From: Punica granatum
Lineage: Eukaryota; Streptophyta; Magnoliopsida; Myrtales; Lythraceae
DNA length: 64,000 nt
Direction: 5' to 3'
Assembly (NCBI RefSeq): GCF_007655135.1
Contig: NW_022204082.1
Span: 1-64,000, forward strand
Under the pieces are notes generated by a model that was not told where the DNA came from, did no database searches, and saw only the letters and a program-made list of their open reading frames with translations. The position numbers and the translations under genes were made by a program. Of this stretch, positions 44,049 to 57,115 are shown one piece after another (position 1 is the stretch's first letter; every line of letters starts with the position of its first letter).

Positions 44049-47000
44049 TGTCAGCACCCCATTTTGGCCCACCGGCTTCAACGGAGGACTTCCGACCGAA
44101 GCTCTGGACACTATTCACGATTGGGAAACCGGAGACGACCATGCGGGCACAGAGTCATGAACAACAGGAGAAGAGCTGGGTCCATTAGAAAAGTCGAAAA
44201 GAGCAGTCGGAGGAACTTACAGGCAAAGAACCCCGAAAATAGCGAAGCTGGCACTGCGGCACCATTCATCACCGAGTCACCGAAGCACCGAAAGGTGCCC
44301 AATATAGGACTCTAAAAATCCCTCTTAGTGCCAAAGTGACCAACGACACTTCCGAACGCGCTCAGGAGACATCCTGCATAAGCCGGGACACCCCGATCTC
44401 TCACGGACGCCTTTTCTGGCAGAGCTCCCGGGACCCGCTCCGCTGACAAACAGACGACCCCCCAAAATGGGCCTACAGGCACCCAGGGATCACCAAGGTC
44501 GGGAAACAAGCTTCAGACGACCTCCTGGAACTCGACTCGGTTTCCCGAGGGACATTTCAATGGTCATGAATGTTTCCCGGCGAGCCTTCGTGGCACGTCT
44601 ACGGAAAATAGAGACCGCAGTGATTCCCGAACACCTCAAGACATTCAGGGAATACTGAGAAAGTCCCGATCACAAGTCCCCAGGGCCTCCCTGGGCCAAC
44701 GGTCCTCGGCCGAGGACGACGAGCCGACGATTCCCACGGGGCAGAAGGGTCACCAAAACAAATGTCAAGATGCACAAAGAGCAATCGGGGGCCGGGGGGA
44801 CACTAAACTTCGCTCCGAACGTCCAAATAGGGCAAAACCGACTCTCGAGGCGCCGAGTCGCCCGAACGTTCGTTCGTACGACGCATGGTGATATTAGGCT
44901 CATTCAAATCCTCGTCGTTCAAGCATTCCAAATCTACAAATTAATTGGACATCGGAGATCGGATGCGAGCTCAATCAAGTTTCGAGCGTTTTCCGGCTTT
45001 TCTCTCAATCGAATGGGACCCACAGCTCAGCCAAGCCAAGCCGCCAAGCCGCGGCTCAACCCCAAGCCACGGCTCAACCCCTCCAAGCTCGGCTCGCCCG
45101 CAACCAGCCGCGGCTCCTCCCTCCCACCGGCGGCACCAAGCTTCCTCCACCACAAATTCAAATTTTCCCTCACATCCATCACTTCCTATCATCCATCCAT
45201 CACACCCATCACTCTCCTTTGCTTTCCCCACACTCAACATGACACAAACCCCTCCCTAATCTTCCCTCCAATTTCGGCAGCCCCCTATTAGGCTCCCTAA
45301 CCGCGATCAAGTTCACTTAATCACACCGTTAGAGCTCCCTATAAGTTCCCTTTCGTCATTAGACTTAATCACTTCTTCAACTCCCACTCTCTCTCAAGCC
45401 AATATCTCTCAAGAATCCTCTCAAACTCCGGCCTTCCCCTCTAGCTCGTGCACCCCTTGCCAAGGCCAAAACCGGCCGAAACCGCCGGAAAACCACTCGG
45501 TATTCCGGTAACCACCCGACCCGACTTAAGCCAAAAATCACCAAACTCCCTAGCCTACATATTTTCCACCCCCTAAGTCCATTTCCTGGCTTAGATTTCC
45601 CATTAGAGGTCCCCAACATCACTTTCCAGCCGAAGGTGCAATCGGGTCCCGAGAGCTCCTTGCCGCGCACACCGAACCCTCCGACGTGCCATTTCTTCCC
45701 ACGACTTCGGCGAGTCGTGCCATCACGTTCAAAGGGTTCTTCACGACCCTCACCCTCCTCCGTGAAGAGGTGGTCACGATCCGAGGGCCGACCGACCGTG
45801 CACAACCTCCGTTTCCTCCGTTTCCTCTCTAGCGGGTTATTATTTTCTTACCGGACTTTATCTCACTATTTCGGGTTTGTCTAGGCTTCGGCACGTTCGA
45901 GACCTCTCACGAACGCCTAGATCTGCCCCTAAGGAGTCCAACGAGCTCGACCTCGCATCGTGCCGTGCCCGGAGCTCGCGTGCCGACTCGTTTTTCCTCG
46001 GACTGCCGCGGTTGTCCTCCACCCGGGTCACCCACCCGTAGCTTCAAACCGAGTCTAGCGACTCCCACGGCCACGTCCCCGACTCTTTTCCTCTTACAAT
46101 GAGGCTAGGTAACATCCCTTCTTAACTTAGAGGAGTTAGGACCTTCGATCTTTACTTGTACGAAGCGTTTATGTGCTTTAAAGACCCGGAATGCATGAAA
46201 AATCACATTTTTCTTTTGGATCCTCATTTCCATGCATTTCCATGCAACGTGCGTCGTTATACTCGTTCACATGACCACGCCATGTCCGTATGATGCCCGA
46301 GTGCCCGTGCCATGATGGGAAAAGGCTCGGACCCGCATGGGAGAGGTCCCTTTGGCCACGGTTGAGCCACGGAAGTCACGGTCTAACCTCTAGGGAGAGG
46401 CCCGTGAGCTCCCTTTGGCCTACCCGAGGCTGGGGGTGCCCTCTCTTCTCCGCGAAGGGGTCGGTTCCCATGTACTTTTATCATTAATCGCATGTGACGT
46501 GATAGCATGACGAGAAAAGATCCGAATCGGGGCCGAAGAAACCCTCCCGACTTATGAAAGTCACGGAAGCTCACGGCCGCCCTTGGAGGAATGTGGCCGG
46601 GAGCTTCTTTGGACCACACGAGTCCAGGAGGCTTTCTTCTGCCTCGAGATGGGTCGGTTCCCGTGTTCTATTTATTTCGTTATTATTCGTGTCAAGACCG
46701 TCTTGTTACTTCCGTTTAAATATCTCGTTCATGCACGTTTGTGTGATTCCATGTAATTATGGTCGTGGCAGTATCGAGATGACTAAAGCATGTATTATTC
46801 TCGTGATTGACGTATTGTGTATGCAAGAAACGATTAAAAATCGGCGCGGGAGATCGCTCAAAATTCGAGACGAGTTAAGGGCTACTCGGCTCCTTCCTTC
46901 GGGAAGTGGCCGAGAGTCCCCGGACTCCTCCCGAATTTAAGCCGACCTCCCTAGTCGTTTCGGATCGCTCCTTGGAATGGGATGTCTTAATGTCCGGGTC

Positions 47001-47799
47001 TTATTGTTAGCTATGTGGTAGATACGTGATTGATGCGTTGGTTTCGGATAATTACTCACCGGATTTATAATGCCCGTAATGCAAGGTCATTGTCACCGAA
47101 TGATTTCACAAATGGGATAAACGGGACGTGCCACTCGATTAATTAAACCATTTGGACTAAATAATTGGGCAAATTGATTATTAATCCATAAGCGCATCGA
47201 TGATTTATGGAATGGCGATAATGCCCTTTTCCTTTAAAGGCTCACAATTTCAAAACACCGAGACACATAACACGAATGGAATTGATGTCTAATGAGCACT
47301 CGCGTGCCATGACTCGAGTCCGGGCCCGATTTGAGGCGGCTCAAGTCTAGGCGTGCGAGTCCTCCTCAAACTCCTTCGTGTTACGCGATCTCCAATTTAT
47401 ACCCAAACATTGCAACTTTATCATCCAAGGGCACAATCATCATTCCGTGACTCACCGATACCCTAGGCTTTAGGGAGTCGGAAACACCTAGAACTAGGAA
47501 CGAGAAAGGGCAGCCCGTTCGGGTACGAGTTTCATTCGCGCGGCCCATTTCGTTCGCTTTCGGTGTTTCCCCCTTCCTATCGTAGATTCGGTGGGGAACA
47601 TTTTATTTCAGCTACAAAACACGGAAAACCGGATTAATTGTGCACTCGACTTAAGCGAACGTTAGATAATGGGTAGGTGGAATATTAGATTCCAATCTAG
47701 AGTCAAAACACGAGTTTGGCTAATTCGGTGAAACCGCAGTGTCACCTCACTGAATAAGGGTCTTAAAACAGACACACACATGTAATTGGCTTAGAACCC
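44049..47799 (+). mobile_element. 3' LTR of element C (family 1), interrupted by D
   Basis: Starts TGTCAGCACC and is colinear with the B LTR for about 3.75 kb. It carries a palindrome cluster (about 45045-45115), a TATA-like site (45339-45345) and foldback units (about 46330-46960). It stops at GGCTTAGAACCC, where D begins; the B LTR continues here with CATTCCAATCC. The rest is expected beyond the window. AACCC (47795-47799) is the candidate left target duplication of D. Confidence 0.93.
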
Positions 47800-49425
47800 T
47801 GTCAGCACCCCATTTTGGCTCACCATTCCAAACAATGATATTAGCAATGACCCAAGCCACGACTTGAGCAGAATACAGAAAACGGCTCGGCAGAGCAAGA
47901 AATCACTATTCATCCTCAAGTTGGCAAAATTGAGCAAATGGCCCATGGACATAACAGAAGGACTCTAGGGGTCACCAAAGGGGAACAGAGCGACCAAAGA
48001 ACTCAACAATGTCCAAAACCGGCGTTTTCAGTGTACTACACGGACGACACTATTTTCCGATAGTTCGCTCGGCCGTCGGAAGATAGTGAATATTGGACTC
48101 CAAAATTCCACACCAGTGCCAAAAAGATGAAAAGTGTCCCCAAAGGCATTTTTCAAATCATCTGCTCTATACAGAACAATTTTCTGTATACAGACAACTT
48201 TTCAGTGGAAGTCCAAAAATGCCGGTTTCCTGGAGAAAAGTTAATTCCAAATATCGGACGCGGCCATGCCCCATCAACACACAGAGTATGAACAACGCTT
48301 CAGATTGTCTTTTGGAAGTCACACAGACACTTCAAATGACTTCCGAACGACAAAACAAGCATACCCCTCTTCAGAAGAGCATAGCCGGAGAAGGGTCTGA
48401 TGGAATTACGGCAAACGAAGTTCATACCGCATTGCCCAGAAAACTCTAGCAGACATTCACAATTGGGCAAAACAAACAGCAAAACCCCTCGCGGTTTCCC
48501 GAGTAACCTCCGAAGAGCGGAAATGACCATTTTTAGTGGAAATCCATATCCGGAGGTCCTCTTTGGGGAAACTTAACTCCGAATGCTTACGTTACACGAT
48601 GCTAGCCTTCTCAAGGCTCAATGTGGAATCGTCGGAATAAATCACACAACTCATCTAGATCTCTCAAACAGTGCTTTAGAGGTCTCAGATACACTTTTCA
48701 AGTCCTTGGAGGTTTGATCTCGACAAACAGAGATTACAGTAATCTCCGGAGTGCCCAAGCAACTCAGAAATCATCCTGAGAAATCCAGTTTCGACCTCCT
48801 AGGACGTCTCCGGCCCCACGTTAGCATTACCGGCTTAAGGGATAATTGTTCACGTTGTCTGACAATTTATGTCAAAATGACCAACGTGAGATGCGGACAC
48901 AAGATATGCTGTCAGAAGCGGACAACTTCGCCCTGGTCACTTGCAATGAGCAAAACCGGATTCCGAGCCTCGCACACATCCGGGACATTTCTCCATGAAA
49001 AATGTCAATCTCGGGCTCATTAACTCCGTTTTCTCGCGTATATCGACAATTCGACGTTCAATTCGAACCACGAACTTCGAATGCGCGACCAATCGAGACC
49101 CGAACTTTGGCCCGAACTTACCTCGCGACCCGTGGGACCCACGGCCAACTCATTGCCGCCTCACCCATGCCCATTGCCCTCCATGTCTCTTGTCATCTTC
49201 TTCTTCAAGCCAAGAAGACAACTTGCATTTGTCTTCCTTTTGCAAAATATCTAAGTGTTTCAATTCAACACTCCAACTTCCCATCCAAGCCATCAATGCT
49301 CTTATCTCTTCTCCATTAATGCAATGGATGAGGATTGAGCTTGATATTTCCTTAAGAAATTCGGATTCCACTAATCCATGGCCCTAATTGCACTTTTCTT
49401 CACTAATCTTGCATTTAAGCTTTTC

Positions 49426-49432
49426 TATATAT
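49426..49432 (+). promoter_or_regulatory. TATA-like box in the D 5' LTR
   Basis: TATATAT in TTTTCTATATATTGTCC, followed by CTCTCTCTCTAGC about 50 bp on. The perfect palindrome CCGTGGGACCCACGG lies about 285 bp upstream (49130-49144). The 3' LTR copy is at 62291-62297. Confidence 0.5.
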
Positions 49433-49978
49433 TGTCCAAATGTCATTAACTTAAGGAGACACCTTAAAACACTCTCTCTCTAGCATTTCTCACTCTTCAA
49501 AAGCTCTCAAACTCCATAGCAAACCGCAGCAAGCTTCAGCCATTTCCAGCAAGCAAAACCAAGCAAAACCGGGCAAAGTCTTAAGTCGGAATCCATCCCG
49601 GCTTGAATCCAAACTTTACCAAACTTCATATCCCACATGTTTTCGAGCCCCTCTATCCATTTCTGAACTTAGATGTTATGTTTGAAGCCTCTAAGCCATA
49701 GAACCAGCCTTGAACAAAATCTGGACAGATTTGGTCCTTCTCGGGTAAAAAATGTCAAACCGGGTTTCAAGCCTTTCCAAGTCGGTTTGAGCTACCAAAA
49801 CCCATCAAACACCTCCCCACACAACCCTAGGGTGTCAAGAAGTCAAGAAATCCAAGAAAAACCCGTCGGTTTAACCCCAGGAAGAAGAAACAGCCCGACT
49901 GCCCAGTCGGGTCGAAATTTCTGACTGTTTGTGCGGTTTTCTTGCAAATCGGGTCGATCCGAGACTCTTTTCGGAAAA

Positions 49979-50292
49979 CGACCACCACAGTCACCTCCGG
50001 GGGTCAGTTAGGAGTCAGGAGCCACTGACCTTGCCTCAAAATTCCATCGGGAGCCTCCGTGGCGACGTCCGACCCGACTGGTGCCAGACGGGTCCGAATT
50101 TCCAGACGTACTCTGTTTTCCGTGATCTTTGCAGGGCTGTACGGGTCGACCCGATAACTCTGGGACCAAACGACCACCACAGTCACCTCCGGGGGTCAGT
50201 TAGGAGTCAGGAGCCACTGACCGTGCCTCAAATTTCCATCGGGAGCCTCCGTGGCGACGTCCGACCCGACTTGTGCCAGTCGGGTCTGTCCA
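49979..50292 (+). repeat. Direct duplication in the family-2 LTR
   Basis: A block of about 122 bp starting CGACCACCACAGTCACC is present at 49979 and again at 50171 (offset 192). The same pair occurs in the 3' LTR at 62844 and 63036. Confidence 0.85.
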
Positions 50293-50428
50293 ATATTTCA
50301 GCCGGGTCTGTTTGATGCCATTCGGGTCTGTTCAACGGAAAACAGCTCAAAACCGACCCATCAACGGTCCAACCCGACTCTTGAAGGTCCCATCCCGCAT
50401 CTCGGGACTAGTTGGAGCTCTCGGGTGA

Positions 50429-51420
50429 CCAGCGTCCGTCACCGAGCGTCACTGAGCGTAGCCAGCGCCCGTCACCGAGCGTCACCGAGCGCAACCCTCG
50501 AGCGTCACCAGCGTCCGTCACCGAGCGTCACCGAGCGCAACCCTCGGGCGTCACCAGCGTCCGTCACCGAGCGTCACCGAGCGCAACCCTCGGGCGTCAC
50601 CACCGTCCGTCACCGAGCGTCACCAGCGCCACCCGCACCCATCACCAGCACACCCGGGCCCGTCACCCGCGCACGCCCGTGCTCGTCATCCAGCGCCACC
50701 CGCGCCCATCACCAGCACACCCGCGCCCGTCACCCGCGCACGCCCGTGCTCGTCATCCAGCGCCACCCGCGCCCATCACCAGCACACCCGCGCCCGTCAC
50801 CCGCGCACGCCCGTGCTCGTCATCCAGCGCCACCCGCGCCCATCAGCAGCACACCCGCGCCCGTCACCCGCGCACGCCCGTGCTCGTCATCCAGCGCCAC
50901 CCGCGCCCATCACCAGCACACCCGCGCCCGTCACCCGCGCGCGCCCGTGCTCGTCATCCAGCGCCACCCGCGCCCTTCACCAGCACACCCGTGCCCGTCA
51001 CCCGCGCACCCCTGTGCTCGTCATCCAGCGCCACCCGCGCCCATCACCAGCACACCCTTGCCGGTCACCCGCGCACGCCCGTGCTCGTCACCAGCGCCAC
51101 CCGCGCCCTTCACCAGCACACCCGTGCCCGCCACCCGCGCACTCCCGTGCTCATCATCCAGCGCCACCCGCGCCCTTCACCAGCACACCCGTGCCCATCA
51201 CCCGCGCACTCCCGGGCTCATCATCCAGCGCCACCCGCGCCCGTCACCAGCGCACGCCCGCGCCCGTCACCAGCGCACGCCCGCGCCCGTCATCCGCGCA
51301 CGCCCGCGCCCGTCACCCGCGCCCGTCCGTGCCCGCCATCCGCGCACGCCCGCGCCCGTCACCCGCGCACGTCCTTGCCCAACACCAGCGCTTGTCAGTG
51401 CCCACCAACGCCCGTGCACG
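50429..51420 (+). repeat. GC-rich tandem array in the family-2 LTR (46-bp and 67-bp units)
   Basis: First come several 46-bp units around GTCACCGAGCGCAACCCTCG. Then from about 50627 there are roughly nine 67-bp units starting CGCCACCCGCGCCCATCACC (starts at 50694, 50761 and 50828), and then shorter CGCACGCCCG units. It yields long frames rich in Pro, His and Arg (for example 50251-51534) in more than one frame, which I regard as products of the repeat, not genes. Confidence 0.92.
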
Positions 51421-52027
51421 TCCACCCTTGCGCCCGAATACCCTTTTAAGGGTTCCACCGAGTCACCCGACTCTCAAACACTTCCCCGACTCTTTCCTCG
51501 TATTCCGAGGCTAGGTAAAACACTTCTGACTTAGAGGAGTTAGGACTTTTTATATTTTTGCATGGCTATGGAGTATTATGGTGTTTCATGCATGTTTCAT
51601 TTGCAAGATTTAATTTTTATGCAATTTTATGTTATATTATGCACGTACACTATCTTAGGACTTGCTACCATGTCGGAAAGGGGCTTGGATCATCATAAAG
51701 AAGACTATCCCGACCCTATTATGGCACATTAAGTCTCGGCCAATTCTCTAAAGGAGAGGGTTGAGATTTAAATTGCTCTTTTCGGGTTAAGATCGGTCTC
51801 CTTAGCCTATTCAAGTTAATTTCCGAGTTTGTTTATCATTATTGCATGCATGAAGTCGGTGTTATGTTATCCTTTTCCTTAATTAACACGTTTGTGAATG
51901 TTTGTATGTTTGAATGAGCTAAACAAATCGTGATAACGCCGGCTTTTGTTAAAAAAGGGTGCTATTTATCACGGTTGATGTTTGAGCATGCGAGAAATAA
52001 TTAAACCACGATTAGGAAATCGTTCGT

Positions 52028-52103
52028 GACTCGGATAGAGCCATGAGAACCTTCGGCCACCCTTCACAAGATGAAGCCGAGGGCTTCTTGGCCTTCCTTG
52101 GGT
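52028..52103 (+). other. Foldback unit in the family-2 LTR
   Basis: GAACCTTCGGCC pairs with the downstream GGCTTC...GCCGAG region (GCCGAGGGCTTCTTGGCC), with outer GACTC/GGGTC arms. It is the family-2 counterpart of the three LTR hairpins of family 1, and is also present in the left-edge copy near 770-835. Confidence 0.6.
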
Positions 52104-54225
52104 CAAGAATGAGTTCCTTATCTCAAGTTTAATTTGTTGATCGGATGATGTGAAGTTTTACTTCAATGTCTTTACGATTCCCATTAAAATATCATGTAAA
52201 GACTCTTTCAAACGAAGCATGCATGGATTCGAGTATCGATGACTCATTCGGGTCCATTTGGTTATGAGGATAGTTTCGGTCATTAGACCAAATTATCCTC
52301 GATCCTTATGGAATCGTCTTGGTCGTCGAGTCGCGAATCGTTTTCACAATTAATGCATTCGGCACAACCCTTAAGCATTAATGCCACAAATTGGTTAATC
52401 GGGACGCTCACACGATTAAACTCACTTCACACTGATAAAGTTTACCCGAATTGGACATTAATTGATAACTCGCGTCGACGAGTCGTCAAAGGACGTTGGT
52501 GCCCTTTTCAAACTTATCAATTTCAAAACCCGAAACGCGCGGTCCGATGTAGCATGGATGTCTGGAAAGGGCTTCTGTGTCTCAACTTGAGTTTTTACCT
52601 GATTCTAGGTAACTCAGGTCAAGATACAGAAGATCTTTCTAGATCACTTCCGGGCAGATCGACCGGTTCTTTGGCTTTTTTGGGGTTCTTGCACAACCCT
52701 GGATGATCCAGGGAATCGGTCGACACCGGCTACAGGCCGAGGTGGCCCGCACTGCGATCTTTCCCCTTTTCTGAAAACAATTTTCAAATAGAGGGCAAAA
52801 TTGTCTTTTCACAATCCAGCGACATCCTTAGGGTTAGCATAACAGAAACACTACAGTACGGGATAAGAACGGGCTACCTGTTCAGGTGCAGGTTCATCTG
52901 CATAGCCTTTTCTTATCTAACTGATGAGTTTCTGTTATCCTAACATAGACTCGGGTAACTAGAACAGTTGATCCCTGTGAGAAAACCTGTGAAATGCTGA
53001 TTAACCTTTCACTCGACCTAACCAAACACTAGATAATGGTTAGGAGGAATTCTAGATTCCAAATCTAGAGTCAAAACACGAGTTTGGTTAATTCAGTGGT
53101 AATTCAGTGTCACAATACAGAACAACTGTAAAAGCGATCCACACACTTGAGATTTGACTCTCTTTGTCAAGTTCTCAAAACAAAGCCGAATGCTAAAACG
53201 TTGGCACATGTTTGATTGTTTAGCATATGGCATTTGCTTGCAAAAACACCCCTGGGTTAATAATCTGTTAATTCACGTAAACACGACAATAACAAACACT
53301 TTGTCTGTTATTAACATGTTGCGTGTTATCTTTCCGCACCTGTTTGCCATGCGGGTCGAGCCTGATCCCTAGGCCGAATAATATTAGGGTTCAACGCCCT
53401 AATCATCGAGCACAGGGTCCAATACCCTAATCAACAGTCACAGGGTCCAACGCCCTATTCAGTAAGAGCGTCCATTGAATTTCAGTTCTTCGGTCTTTTC
53501 CCTAAACTCACGGTGAGTTAGAGTGGAATAATAACCGAACGCAAAACGACTGGAATTCGACCCTTTTGTAATTTGTATTTATTGTTTTCGAGAGCATTGT
53601 AAGGATTTTATTTTGTACATTTATTCTGTAAGAATTCCAGTCGGTGAGCGAACGGTCCAAGAGTCGAATTAATCGAATCGGTCTAATGCTTGCCCAGACA
53701 CAAGTAAATCCAAGATCTCGCGGTTTTGGTTCACGCAGGGATTCAACCTCCATGGTTCGATGAATTGTAACGCAAGATTGTGAACCAATTCCCTGACACA
53801 CAGATTTACTTCTCTCTTGGCTTCTCAACCGACATCGTTTAATTCATCGAGTTTACGGTGTCAAAACGTGCGAGCTGAGCGCAACTTAATCCACGCGGTA
53901 AATAATAAAACATGCAAGCCTAGCAAACCAGAGTACCGAAAGGGCGTGCGGGATATAGGCCCGCACGTAACATGAACCCCCGAACACGGACTTTCCGGTT
54001 CCGTACAGACCAATGCCTTAACAACAACTAGGTGTTCCATACCCCTAGACTCGGGTAACTTATCCGCCCTCGACCTTCGGGTCGTAAAATGATAAGTGGC
54101 GACTCCTTCTCTCACGCGTGTCCGTCACGCGCCCCCGCGGGAAGGTGGACGTTCCGACCAAGCCGCGCGATCCAAAAGCGCGCGATGCGGGCCCCGACGA
54201 GAGTCCACATTCGTGTCCGTACAGC

Positions 54226-54245
54226 TTGGCGACTCCACTGGGGAC
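54226..54245 (+). promoter_or_regulatory. Primer binding site of element D (tRNA-Arg type)
   Basis: TTGGCGACTCCACTGGGGAC, two bases after the LTR, identical to the PBS of A. Confidence 0.88.
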
Positions 54246-54800
54246 ATACTTAGTGGGTTTAGGCTCGATCCCGTTTGTTTGCTTGCATGTTCATTTACCG
54301 CTTTCTGCAATTTTCCGCTTATCTACTTTATGCACCTTTACTTTCCGCACTTGCATTGCATCATACTAGTGGATTTAGGTACCTCGCCTGAAATCCCACG
54401 GGCGCCAATTTAGGAAGCTAGGTTAGTCAGAGGTTCCGAATAAGGGAACGGATCGAGTCGGCTCCGCCACCGAACCGGCCCCCAAAGATCCTCGCTCGAT
54501 TTCAAGGAATTGACACCCTTGAATCGAGGGCCCCCATCCCTAGTTAGTGGTTTTCCCAGTAGAGCACTGAAACCATGCATAAACAGGGACCGTCATGCTG
54601 GACCAAAAGTAACCTTCATGCCGTCAACCGACCCAAAAGTTGAGTCTTTGAGTCGGCTCGTAGTTTTTCTTTTAGGCGGGCCTTTTGTTGTTTTTCTATA
54701 ATGAGCGATGTACATTGTAACAGATACAATTATAATTTATTCTTTCTGCACCTGCATGCATGTTTTCAAATAAACTAGGACATTGCATTGGTTTATTGCT
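54246..54800 (+). other. 5' leader of element D, conserved with family 1
   Basis: Alignable with A's leader almost throughout (CCCGTTTGTTTGCTTGC, AACGGATCGAGTCGGCT, AGGGACCGTCATGCTGGACC, TAGGACATTGCATTG), up to the point where ORF1 starts in A and B. No conserved frame. It is a likely packaging or dimerisation region. Confidence 0.8.
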
Positions 54801-54930
54801 TAAGTTCCCTTTTTCAAATGAACCATCTTCGTAAATCTGGGAACTTGAATCAAATCAATGCAACGACATTAGCTTTTGAAAACTCATACATTGCCTGCAT
54901 CCGATGTTTGCACAGCAACTACCATGTCCC
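54801..54930 (+). other. Remnant of the ORF1-gag spacer in element D
   Basis: GGGAACTTGAATCAAATCAA and the following ACGACATTAGCTTTTGAAAA match the spacer between ORF1 and gag of B (6106-6160). ORF1 is therefore cleanly missing between the leader and this block. Confidence 0.65.
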
Positions 54931-55370
54931 GTACGACATGTGAGTTGTGCTAACCTTCGCGGGTAGACCACTTGCGGTCTTCACCTCTCCATGGCGAGAC
55001 GTGCTATGACCAGAGGCCGTCCAGCCCGACCACCCACCCTGTACGACATCTGAGTTGTGCTAACCTTCGCGGGTAGACCACTTGCGGTCTTCACCTCTCC
55101 ATGGCGAGACGTGCTATGACCAGAGGCCGTCCAGCCCGGCCACCCACCCCGCACGACAGGCGAGTCGTGCTAACCTTCGCGGGTAGACCACCCGCGGTCT
55201 TCACTTCTCCATAGCGAGATGTGCTATGACAAGAGGCCGTCCAGCCCGTCCACCCACCCCGCACGATAGGCGAGTCGTGCCCACTTTAGCGGGCAGGCCA
55301 CTCGCGGCCTTCACCCTTCCTCCACAGCAAGACGAACTGTGGCCCGAGGGCCGATCAACCTTCCTAGGCG
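54931..55370 (+). repeat. Four tandem 110-bp units in element D
   Basis: Units start at 54931, 55041, 55151 and 55261 (GTACGACATGTGAGTTGTGC or GCACGACAGGCGAGTCGTGC). Each contains TTCGCGGGTAGACCACTTGC and a Cys/Pro-coding-like but non-conserved tail. They stand where gag begins in autonomous elements. Confidence 0.9.
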
Positions 55371-55867
55371 AAGTTAACCAACACTAACTTCTTCCTAACA
55401 GAGAGTGTCACTGCGTGATCGGACGCACGTCCCTCCGCGTGACCCAGCGCATCTACCAGCGATCGAGCGCGCCTTACACATGTCCAAGCATGTTCACACC
55501 AACTCATACATGCCTGCTCAACGTATCAATGCATGTCTCTCGATGTGCTCGCACGACACCTACCAGGCCAGTTCGCTTCCCTACACTCTTGCATTGAAAT
55601 GCAGAACGGTTCATGCTCCTTCATTGTTTTCTTTTCCCATTGCAGGAAATTCTCAACAAGAAGACAGCCTGAATACTAAGCGACCACAATTGAGACAACA
55701 AACGTCTCCCATCCATCCAGCTCCTTGGGATTTCAACACTAAGTCCACATCCCTGCTCCATAGAGCAATACCGCAAGCAAATCGGCGTCACTGCATTGCA
55801 GCGCCTTGCGCTATTCCTCAGCATTGACCTTTGCTCTTACATCTCTTGCATTTTCCTATCGAGCATG

Positions 55868-56003
55868 CATTTACTGCATCGGACCTCAGTTCTGCATTTA
55901 CTGCTTTCGGGCCTCGGCCCAGCATTTACTGCTTTTGGGCTTCGGCCCCGCATTTACTGCTTTCAGGTTTTGACGCCTCGCATTTACTGCTTTCAGGCTC
56001 ATC
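55868..56003 (+). repeat. Satellite seed units in element D
   Basis: Four degenerate units of CATTTACTGCTTT followed by GGGCCTCGGCC-like bodies, related to the first units of the element C array (42047-42150). Confidence 0.65.
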
Positions 56004-56956
56004 TGAAATCCAAAATCGACTTGGATACAAATTCATCCAAGCGATACTTCAAGGAGCAAGTCTAATCTTTCCACTACAAAGACAGAAAGTGACAGCTCCA
56101 CAAACAGAGCATGACCCAACTCTCCATCGCAGACCAGCACGGTCATACCTCCGATCAAAGAATGGATCTCATCCACCTCCGTTGTGATCACCGACTAAAC
56201 ACTGGGGCAACACGCGCAGTTTTCTTTAAACTCTCTGTTGCTTTCATTCAAATGCATTCCCACAAATAGGCTCCCGACATGAACAAATCCTTCAATGGAG
56301 CATTAGGACAGTCTCGAAGACGCCCTATCAGTTCTGTTGGACCTGTTCGACTTACCTGTCCTCGTGGGACTCGGCTTCTCGAGCCTTCCCTAGGACGGCT
56401 GCGCATGCCTACTCGCAATTAGGGAAAACATGCTTATGTGACTTCAGTCATGGTCTAACCACTCCAGAGTGATGATGACTACATTCCCGGAAACAAATGT
56501 CATCCACACGCGACACCCCATGGGTCGTGTGCGAGACAAAAGGGATTTTCCCATGGGTCCACCCCATATTTCTTACCGCATACTCCACCGCACAATCGCC
56601 TAACACACTATCTTCTTTGTCATCTTTTACAGGGACACGTCGGTCACAGGCGAAGAATGATGCACAGGCTCACGCCTTTCTGAGAACTCCTCTCGAGCCT
56701 TCTCCCTTATACTTTGACAGGGAAGGGGCTCGGCACGGAGATACCCCCTACAAAGCTAAAGACAAAAACAACTGAGCGAGCCTTATGCCATCAACGCAAC
56801 GATTTCAGTTGACATTGACGACATGAGACGGCCAGGGGCGACAGTTGCAGAAACCGCCCACCACGAGTCACATCGATGACAAAAGACCGGGGCATTCGCG
56901 TTCAACGCTTGCACCGAGACCACCTCGGACATCATCCACCCACGAAAAGCATTTCC

Positions 56957-57115
56957 AAGTGACGTACACTGGGGCATCCCCGGTTGAAGTTCGCACTAGC
57001 ACAACTTTTCCAAGCGACGTACACTGGGGCATCCCCGGTTGAAGTTCGCGCCAACACAACCTCGGCAAGCGACGTACACTGGGCCTCCCTGGTTGAAGTT
57101 CGCCCCGAGGTCGCC
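56957..57115 (+). repeat. Three tandem units of about 56-58 bp in element D
   Basis: The unit core CGACGTACACTGGGGCATCC followed by CCGGTTGAAGTTCGC occurs three times, the third copy diverged. Confidence 0.75.

Larger units (their letters stand above)
2950..47799 (+). mobile_element. Element C: family-1 Tat/Ogre-like retrotransposon, host of the other insertions
   Basis: The visible parts are pol 2950-3650, pol 38341-40997, 3' UTR 40998-44034, polypurine tract 44035-44048 and 3' LTR from 44049. Its 5' LTR, ORF1, gag and protease lie left of the window. It is interrupted by the family-2 LTR ending at 2949, by the A/B nest (3651-38340) and by D (from 47800). The remaining 1.2 kb or so of its 3' LTR should lie to the right of D. 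It is the oldest layer in the window because everything else sits in it. Confidence 0.92.
47800..54223 (+). mobile_element. 5' LTR of element D (family 2), 6424 bp
   Basis: From TGTCAGCACCCCATTTTGGC to GTCCGTACA, followed by the PBS. The start and the last few hundred bases resemble family 1; the middle is largely different and includes a 122-bp direct duplication (49979-50292) and a GC-rich tandem array (50429-51420). One foldback unit is at 52028-52103. A 118-codon frame at 48093-48449 occurs in both LTRs, but only because they are recent copies, so I do not call it a gene. Confidence 0.95.

Noticed and set aside
48093..48449. A 118-codon frame repeated exactly at 60958-61314.
   Set aside because: It lies in the family-2 LTR and is identical only because the two LTRs are young copies; no recognised domain.
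50251..51534. Long overlapping frames rich in Pro, His and Arg (427, 345 and 233 codons).
   Set aside because: They are read-throughs of the GC-rich 46/67-bp tandem array in the family-2 LTR, open in several frames at once, and the unit number differs between the two LTRs.
55405..56187. Possible host or captured gene fragment in the interior of element D with a splice acceptor-like site near 55646.
   Set aside because: No conserved domain, no matching donor and short overlapping frames only; it stays as unexplained non-coding sequence.
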